From contig JASBZD010000036.1 in assembly GCA_029983595.1 (NCBI GenBank), forward strand, positions 1-10,878: a DNA stretch of 10,878 bases, given 5' to 3'. The stretch comes from Peptoniphilaceae bacterium (GTDB taxonomy: Bacteria > Bacillota > Clostridia > Tissierellales > Peptoniphilaceae). The notes under the pieces were generated by a model that worked only from the letters and a program-made list of their open reading frames with translations, had not been told where the DNA came from and did no database searches. Of the stretch, positions 6,813 to 10,878 are shown one piece after another. Within the stretch, counting starts at the first letter, position 1. Every line of letters begins with the position of its first letter. The position numbers and the translations under genes were made by a program.

Positions 6813-8216
6813 CTAAAATCTAAAATATAAAAATGGGTTATAAGTCTGTCCTATCATTACGCTAAAAGAAATTAAAAACATAAAAATTATAAATAGAGCC
6901 ATGTAGATTGCTCCACCTTTTGAGTTTTTAAGATTTTCTGCTATTTTTTTAGGAATAATAGTAGATCCAATAGCTAAAACTATAAGAAGAAAAATATTTT
7001 TAATTAATAGCGTCTTAGCAATTAATGATAGCTTAAATACACCAGAACTTATATTGAAAAATGAACTTGTTAGGTTAGATAATAGGCCAGGTTCTGCACT
7101 ATAAAATATTAGCCAACCAAATAACACAACTATCATCGTATAAATTCTAGAGATAAAATAATGCTTTTCTAAAAAATCTTTTAGGATATTTTTCTCTATA
7201 ATTAAAAGCACTCCATAATATAATCCCCAGAAAATAAAGTTAAAACTAGCTCCATGCCATAATCCAGTCAAAGCCCATACTATAAAAATATTTAGATTCT
7301 GATGTTTTCTATTTCCGCCTAATGGGATATATACATAATCTTTAAAAAATCCGCTAAGTGAAATATGCCATCTTCTCCAAAAATCTGTAATGGATTTAGC
7401 CATATAAGGATAGTTAAAGTTTTCTTTATAATTAAACCCAAATATTTTTCCTAAGCCTATAGCCATATCTGAATATCCTGAAAAATCAAAATATATCTGG
7501 AACATATAAAATAATGTCCCAATCCACGCATCACCCATAGGAATAATATGTGTCGAACCTTCTAATAAAATCTTATTAGCTATCGCCCCTGCATTATTGG
7601 CAAGAAGTATCTTTTTGCCAAATCCTGCCGTAAATCTTAGTGCTCCATCAGAAAAATCTTTTATATTTTCTTTTCTATTTTCTATCTCAAAAGCGACATC
7701 TCTATATCTTACGATAGGTCCAGCGACAAGCTGTGGAAACATCGAAACATACATTAGATAATATAAAAAATTATCCTGAACTTCAGTATCTTTTCTATAT
7801 ACATCTATGATATATGATAATGACTGAAATGTATAAAAAGATATACCTATAGGCATTGGATTTTGCCATGCTGGTATTCTAAATCCCACAAGATTATATA
7901 TAATATCACTAAAAAATCCAGAATACTTAAATATTATAAGAATCCCAATATTTATTATAATTGAAGCTATCAGAGGATATTTTCTATTTTTAGATCCCCC
8001 ATTTTTTTCTATAGATCTAATAATTTTCGCATTAGTAAAATCGACAAATGCAGTAAGAATCATGGTCAAGATCCATACTGGCTCGCCCCAAGCATAAAAT
8101 AAAAGAGAAAAAATTAAGAGAATATAATTTCTCCATCTACGATTAGGTATTAAAAAATATAAAATTAAAAGGCTAGGTAAAAAAAGCCCTAAAAACACAA
8201 CGCTTGAAAATACCAA
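6813..8216 (-). CDS. MBOAT family O-acyltransferase (AlgI/PatA-like)
   Basis: This 467-residue polytopic membrane protein has about ten or more hydrophobic segments. Diagnostic motifs are PIGISFYTFQSLSYIIDVYR at 122-141, MFPQLVAGPIVRY at 159-171, YFDFSGYSDMAIG at 242-254, FWRRWHISLSGFFKDYVYIP at 279-298, and GLWHGASFNFIFWGLYYG at 318-335. The last contains the conserved histidine H321, with H284 the second conserved one. These define the AlgI/PatA/DltB branch, which moves acyl (usually acetyl) groups across the membrane for O-modification of polysaccharide. The start is a TTG, supported by GGAG seven bases upstream and by the N-terminal MVFSS characteristic of the family. It is the first gene of its unit, with tandem promoters upstream and the DHHW partner immediately downstream. 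No peptidoglycan-, alginate- or teichoic-acid-specific gene adjoins it, so the acceptor is unknown. Confidence 0.94.
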   Translation of the reverse strand: MVFSSVVFLGLFLPSLLILYFLIPNRRWRNYILLIFSLLFYAWGEPVWILTMILTAFVDFTNAKIIRSIEKNGGSKNRKYPLIASIIINIGILIIFKYSGFFSDIIYNLVGFRIPAWQNPMPIGISFYTFQSLSYIIDVYRKDTEVQDNFLYYLMYVSMFPQLVAGPIVRYRDVAFEIENRKENIKDFSDGALRFTAGFGKKILLANNAGAIANKILLEGSTHIIPMGDAWIGTLFYMFQIYFDFSGYSDMAIGLGKIFGFNYKENFNYPYMAKSITDFWRRWHISLSGFFKDYVYIPLGGNRKHQNLNIFIVWALTGLWHGASFNFIFWGLYYGVLLIIEKNILKDFLEKHYFISRIYTMIVVLFGWLIFYSAEPGLLSNLTSSFFNISSGVFKLSLIAKTLLIKNIFLLIVLAIGSTIIPKKIAENLKNSKGGAIYMALFIIFMFLISFSVMIGQTYNPFLYFRF

Positions 8217-8223
8217 GTTATTT

Positions 8224-8227
8224 CTCC
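8224..8227 (-). promoter_or_regulatory. Ribosome binding site for the TTG start of the MBOAT gene
   Basis: GGAG on the minus strand is followed by seven bases and TTG (8216-8214). No in-frame ATG lies nearby, and the resulting MVFSS N-terminus matches the family. Confidence 0.7.
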
Positions 8228-8256
8228 GTTATAAATTTATTTATTAGATAAATTTT

Positions 8257-8284
8257 ATAATATAAGATGATTTTATTCAAACAA
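8257..8284 (-). promoter_or_regulatory. Proximal promoter (P2) of the MBOAT operon
   Basis: The minus strand reads TTGTTT (8284-8279), a 16-base spacer, then TATTAT (8262-8257). Initiation near 8250 would give a leader of about 33 bases before the MBOAT start. This is weaker than P1 and the two may work in tandem. Confidence 0.4.
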
Positions 8285-8298
8285 TATCAAAAACGCGA

Positions 8299-8327
8299 AT
8301 TATAAAAATTTGATGAAAACGTTGCAA
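8299..8327 (-). promoter_or_regulatory. Distal promoter (P1) of the MBOAT operon
   Basis: The minus strand reads TTGCAA (8327-8322), a 17-base spacer and a perfect TATAAT (8304-8299). Initiation would be near 8292, leaving a leader of about 75 bases. Its -35 lies only six bases from the -35 of the opposing plus-strand promoter, and a cre-like sequence covers its -35 and part of the spacer. Confidence 0.6.
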
Positions 8328-8328
8328 A
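8313..8328. promoter_or_regulatory. cre-like (LacI/CcpA family) operator candidate at the divergent promoters
   Basis: ATGAAAACGTTGCAAA matches the loose catabolite-responsive consensus WTGNAANCGNWNNCAW at 15 of 16 positions as I count, with a clean left half and a poorer right half. It overlaps the -35 and spacer of P1, a repressing position. No regulator gene is visible, so the assignment rests on sequence similarity only. Confidence 0.3.
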
Positions 8329-8333
8329 ATAAG

Positions 8334-8362
8334 TTGACAATATTATTTTTATATATTATTAT
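8334..8362 (+). promoter_or_regulatory. Strong plus-strand promoter in a minus-strand neighbourhood
   Basis: TTGACA (8334-8339, perfect), a 17-base A/T spacer (8340-8356) and TATTAT (8357-8362, 5/6) form the best promoter match in the window. It points away from the MBOAT gene and toward the lemA terminator. There is no open reading frame with a ribosome binding site downstream. The expected start is near G8369, the first base of a predicted stem. Confidence 0.65.
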
Positions 8363-8368
8363 ATATGT

Positions 8369-8480
8369 GCAATAGGAAATCGTTTTACCCATACGATTTA
8401 ATATTTGCGAAATAACATAAATTAATTTTCTCCCTAAAATTAATTAAAGAAAAAGAGACGTTTATTACACGTCTCTTTTT
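8369..8480 (+). ncRNA. Candidate small regulatory RNA, about 112 nt, three stem-loops with C-rich loops
   Basis: The element has its own near-consensus promoter (8334-8362) and ends at a strong hairpin plus T-run (8450-8480). Stem-loop 1 spans 8369-8408. GCAA pairs with TTGC, and an inner seven-pair stem AAATCGT/ACGATTT (8377-8383 with 8393-8399) carries the loop TTTACCCAT. Stem-loop 2 spans 8420-8445, a perfect ten-pair stem AATTAATTTT/AAAATTAATT with the loop CTCCCT. Stem-loop 3 is the terminator. C-rich single-stranded loops are typical of Firmicutes trans-acting sRNAs that pair with Shine-Dalgarno sequences. The sequence does not fit tmRNA, 6S, SRP RNA, RNase P or a riboswitch that I recognise. 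The only overlapping plus-strand frame (16 codons from 8365) lacks a ribosome binding site and begins before the expected transcript start. The sequence supports promoter, folds and terminator; regulatory function is inferred. Confidence 0.55.
8450..8480. terminator. Bidirectional terminator shared by lemA (minus) and the sRNA candidate (plus)
   Basis: AAAAAGAGACGT (8450-8461) and ACGTCTCTTTTT (8469-8480) form a perfect 12-pair stem around a seven-base loop. Because the arms begin with A-runs and end with T-runs, both strands yield a hairpin followed by U. It lies six bases past the lemA stop. Confidence 0.92.
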
Positions 8481-8486
8481 CGCATT

Positions 8487-9026
8487 TTATTTATATTCTA
8501 AATCTGGCATATCCATCTTAGACTCATCCATTTCTAGATAAGTTTCTGGACCATATCCTAATACTGAAGCTACTAAAGAGCTAGGGAATTGTTTAACCAT
8601 TCTATTATAGATAGTTACAGAATCGTTAAATACCATTCTAGCTGTTCTTACATTATTTTCGTATTTATTTAGACTTTGCATAGTTTCAGTATATAAATTA
8701 CTAGCTTTTAAATCTGGATATCTCTCGGCTAGAGCATTTATCATACCTGTAGCCTGTCTTAAAACTCCTTCATTAGTCTCAAGATTATCTATAGAATTTA
8801 GGCCTTGTCTTTTTTCTATAACTCCCATAAGAGCTTCATATTCATATTCTGAATAACTTTTTGTAGCCTTAGCAAGTTCAGTAAGAGCATCAAATCTTGA
8901 TTGTTGATTTACTTTTATCTGAGAAAATGCATTATCAATATTTTCCTTAGTTTTTACAAAATTTCTCTGAGCTGCAATAAAATATAAAATTATTACTAGC
9001 ACCAAAATCCCTATAATCCACCACAT
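8487..9026 (-). CDS. lemA: LemA family protein
   Basis: This 179-residue protein has one N-terminal membrane helix (about 3-19, WIIGILVLVIILYFIAA) followed by a helical domain. Family features include NFVKTKENIDNAFSQIKV at 22-39, a central segment around ALAERYPDLKASNLYTETMQ, and the conserved stretch FNDSVTIYNRMVKQFPSSLV at 133-152. The length is normal for LemA. The function is not established. LemA proteins are membrane-anchored with a mostly N-out or short extracellular tail model, and are often encoded beside DUF2207 or TPM-domain proteins. Here the gene follows the DUF2207 gene by 39 bases with no terminator, so they are very probably one transcript. GGAGG lies seven bases before the ATG. 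The bidirectional terminator follows its stop. Confidence 0.93.
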   Translation of the reverse strand: MWWIIGILVLVIILYFIAAQRNFVKTKENIDNAFSQIKVNQQSRFDALTELAKATKSYSEYEYEALMGVIEKRQGLNSIDNLETNEGVLRQATGMINALAERYPDLKASNLYTETMQSLNKYENNVRTARMVFNDSVTIYNRMVKQFPSSLVASVLGYGPETYLEMDESKMDMPDLEYK

Positions 9027-9065
9027 AATATTACCTCCATTATATTTATATTATTTATTTTAGAA

Positions 9066-10781
9066 TTATCTACCGCCGCCGCCAGATCCTCCACCTGAGA
9101 ATCCGCCACCGCCACCCATTGACGCTCCTCCACCAAATCCAGCGCTAGAAGAAGAGTTAGCGATTGCTGATTTATAGGTGTTATTACTAAAGTGGTTTAG
9201 ATATAGATAGCTATGATAAATATCATATTCGCTATTTCCAAAGTTATAATCTGGGTAGAATTCTTTAAATTTTTCTAAAGTTTCTTCACCTACCCCAAAT
9301 AATGTAGCACCAATTAAGATTTCATCCCAAAGATTTACCTCAATAGGAGTTCTCTCATGTATTAGTGTAAAGTCTTTTAAAAATCTCTTAAAGGCATATA
9401 TATTTGCTGCTTCTTTAAGCCCTTTTTCAGTAAAATTTTTCTTTTTAAATCTTTTTCCAGAATCCTCAATATATCCTCTAGCAGTAAGCGTAGTTTCACC
9501 CTCATCTTCAATTTTATCTACTAGATTATCAATAAATTCGTCATCATTTTTTAAATATTTTTTATATTCTTTTTCAGTTACGATATTATCATCAATAGCC
9601 GATACTTCTAGACTAGAAAATAACATCTCTTCATATTTATTTGAAAACTCTGGCTCTTTATTTAAGACTATATTATATCTTTCTACATCACGCCCTAAGA
9701 TAGAGCTCTTTTCATGAGTCTCTATAAAATCAATATAACCATCTCTTAGCCATTTTAAAAATGTAGCAGTAATAATATTTTCTACCATATTTTCATGTCC
9801 ACTATTGGCGTAAAAGTTAGACGCTAAATCTTTTTCAAATGGAATTTCTCTATAATACTCTGGATTTTTTTTATCAACTTTTCTAGCATTTTTAATATTT
9901 TTATTATTTCCACCACTTACTGCTGAAAATATCGCAGTAGAAATCCCAAAAATCGCCATAAAAATACCTAAACCTGGAAAAAATTTATCTGTAAAAGCAC
10001 TATTATCTTCTACATCTTCATATGTTCCTCCATTTTTATAGTCTTCATATGAATAGTCAGAACCAACAAATGCCTCATTTACTAAATCGTCAAAATCTCC
10101 AGATCTCGTAATAGTCGGATTTACTATACCTTTTTCTAATGACGCCATAATATTTGCATAATTAGAAGAGCCAAAATCCTCTGAAGAAGCAACTATTTTT
10201 CCATCCTCAAACCCCACAGGTCCATTATATCCAAATGCCCAAACTTTAGAAATTTCACTATTTAAATCAGTTCCAGGAACTTCTAAAGAAATATTAAATC
10301 TACTAGGAGCAGGATCCATTTTATCATTAATAAATCTGATATTAAATCCGTCATAATCTTCATATGACTCAACTGCATTTTTATAAGTAAACTCTAATTT
10401 ATAAGTTTTATCTTTAAACTCAGATTTTCCAAAGCATAGCTCTAGGCCGTCATCTGTGTAATTTATACCATATTTTCTAGATTTTTCCTCAAAACTAGCA
10501 TCTACATCCCAAGGGTCCATAAGTTCATAAGGTCCTTCTTCGTCAGAAACCTTAAAATTTACTATCTCTAAATCATTAAGATTAGTCATAGGGATAAAAA
10601 ACTCAGTACCAGAGTCAGGACTTGCTTTCCATGTTTGAACTAAAGTAATAGATCCATCTTCTTTATTAATAGTACCATCTATATCTATAGAATCTATCCT
10701 GTCAGCTAATGCTATACCTGGAACAAAAAGACAGATAGCAATAGCTATTAAAACCAACCTTCTAAAACTAATATTTTTCAT
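9066..10781 (-). CDS. DUF2207 domain membrane protein with Gly-rich C-terminus
   Basis: The 571-residue protein has a signal peptide (about 7-26, ending near GIALA-D). An extracytoplasmic beta-rich DUF2207 domain follows (about 28-215; it opens DRIDSIDIDGTINKEDGSIT). After an acidic Tyr/Asp linker (about 228-262) comes one clear membrane helix (about 267-289). The cytosolic C-terminal domain includes DLASNFYANSGHENMVENII (318-337) and TEKGLKEAANIYAFKRFLKD (451-470). The last 25 residues are mostly Gly, Ser and Ala (GFGGGASMGGGGGFSGGG). A Gly/Ser-rich low-complexity end is common to DUF2207 and TPM-domain proteins. The second hydrophobic stretch seen between the C-terminal subdomains in some relatives is weak here (around 487-497). 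Biochemical function is unknown. Pairing with LemA suggests a joint membrane complex. The ATG follows a G6 Shine-Dalgarno run by three bases. Confidence 0.88.
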   Translation of the reverse strand: MKNISFRRLVLIAIAICLFVPGIALADRIDSIDIDGTINKEDGSITLVQTWKASPDSGTEFFIPMTNLNDLEIVNFKVSDEEGPYELMDPWDVDASFEEKSRKYGINYTDDGLELCFGKSEFKDKTYKLEFTYKNAVESYEDYDGFNIRFINDKMDPAPSRFNISLEVPGTDLNSEISKVWAFGYNGPVGFEDGKIVASSEDFGSSNYANIMASLEKGIVNPTITRSGDFDDLVNEAFVGSDYSYEDYKNGGTYEDVEDNSAFTDKFFPGLGIFMAIFGISTAIFSAVSGGNNKNIKNARKVDKKNPEYYREIPFEKDLASNFYANSGHENMVENIITATFLKWLRDGYIDFIETHEKSSILGRDVERYNIVLNKEPEFSNKYEEMLFSSLEVSAIDDNIVTEKEYKKYLKNDDEFIDNLVDKIEDEGETTLTARGYIEDSGKRFKKKNFTEKGLKEAANIYAFKRFLKDFTLIHERTPIEVNLWDEILIGATLFGVGEETLEKFKEFYPDYNFGNSEYDIYHSYLYLNHFSNNTYKSAIANSSSSAGFGGGASMGGGGGFSGGGSGGGGR

Positions 10782-10800
10782 ATTCCCCCCTAAAGCATAA

Positions 10801-10815
10801 CAAGAACGCTTTCAA
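10801..10815. promoter_or_regulatory. cre-like operator candidate upstream of the DUF2207-lemA operon
   Basis: The minus strand reads TTGAAAGCGTTCTTG. The TGAAAGCGTT core matches the left two thirds of the CcpA cre consensus; the right end is off. It would overlap the transcript start expected from a TAAAAT -10 candidate at 10825-10820. It shares TGAAARCGTT with the site at 8313-8328. Support is sequence resemblance only. Confidence 0.3.
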
Positions 10816-10819
10816 ATAT

Positions 10820-10825
10820 ATTTTA
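10820..10825 (-). promoter_or_regulatory. Possible -10 element of the DUF2207-lemA promoter
   Basis: TAAAAT on the minus strand is a 5/6 -10 match placed about 40 bases before the DUF2207 start, but no good -35 is seen 16-18 bases upstream. The remaining upstream stretch to the window edge is A/T-rich and holds no gene I can see. Confidence 0.25.
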
Positions 10826-10878
10826 CCCGCATAAAATAATTTTAAATATAATAAAAAATAATTAATTTTTATAATTAC

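Noticed and set aside
8217..8368. Riboswitch in the MBOAT leader
   Set aside because: The leader from P1 is only about 75 bases, A/T-rich, and shows no stable fold or known aptamer motif that I can recognise.
8365..8415. Sixteen-codon plus-strand frame beginning ATG TGC within the sRNA candidate
   Set aside because: The ATG is only two bases after the -10 box, probably before the transcript start, and there is no ribosome binding site.
8398..8418. Minus-strand six-codon frame after AGGGAG, a possible leader peptide
   Set aside because: It lies upstream of both minus-strand promoters and downstream of the lemA terminator, so it is unlikely to be transcribed; the spacing to the ATG is also long.
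9095..9140. Repeated GCC/ACC-type triplets near the 3' end of the DUF2207 gene as a tandem repeat
   Set aside because: They simply encode the Gly-rich tail typical of the family, with mixed glycine codons and no regular DNA period.

Overview
The window looks like chromosomal DNA of a low-GC, Gram-positive anaerobe of the Clostridia/Tissierellia type. This is inferred from strong AT bias, G-rich Shine-Dalgarno sequences, frequent sigma-A-like promoters, U-tract hairpin terminators, and the gene families present (XpaC/TelA pair, Sua5 next to Upp, a TagO-type transferase). A Peptoniphilaceae member is a guess. All recognisable protein genes lie on the minus strand, so the window is transcribed from high to low coordinates.

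Right to left, the layout is as follows. (1) 9066-10781 and 8487-9026 encode a secreted-then-anchored DUF2207 protein and a LemA protein, ending at a strong hairpin terminator at 8450-8480. (2) The 270-base gap at 8217-8486 is unusually rich in signals. It has two stacked minus-strand promoters driving the next operon and a near-consensus plus-strand promoter (TTGACA-N17-TATTAT). That promoter faces the shared terminator and defines a probable structured small RNA of about 112 nt at 8369-8480. (3) 8216 down to 3367 is a probable four-gene unit: an AlgI/PatA-like MBOAT O-acyltransferase, a DHHW (AlgJ/AlgX-like) partner, XpaC and TelA. No terminator is visible until 3320-3349. (4) 3259-1910 is a monocistronic CNNM/CorC-type CBS transporter with its own promoter, a TTG start and a terminator. 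(5) 1833 down to the left edge holds sua5/ywlC, upp and the start of a TagO/WecA-like transferase. They are tightly coupled behind an extended -10 promoter.

Functionally, units 1, 3 and 4 are all envelope-related: membrane-anchored LemA/DUF2207, O-acylation of an extracytoplasmic polymer, XpaC/TelA envelope-stress proteins, and a divalent-cation transport family. Unit 5 combines tRNA t6A synthesis, uracil salvage and the first committed lipid-linked sugar step of wall polymer synthesis. The most notable unexplained element is the small RNA candidate. It has three stem-loops, two with C-rich loops (ACCC and CUCCCU) of the kind that pair with Shine-Dalgarno sequences. Several genes in this window have G-run Shine-Dalgarno sequences that could pair with them. 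No tRNA, rRNA, CRISPR array, transposase or other mobile element was seen.
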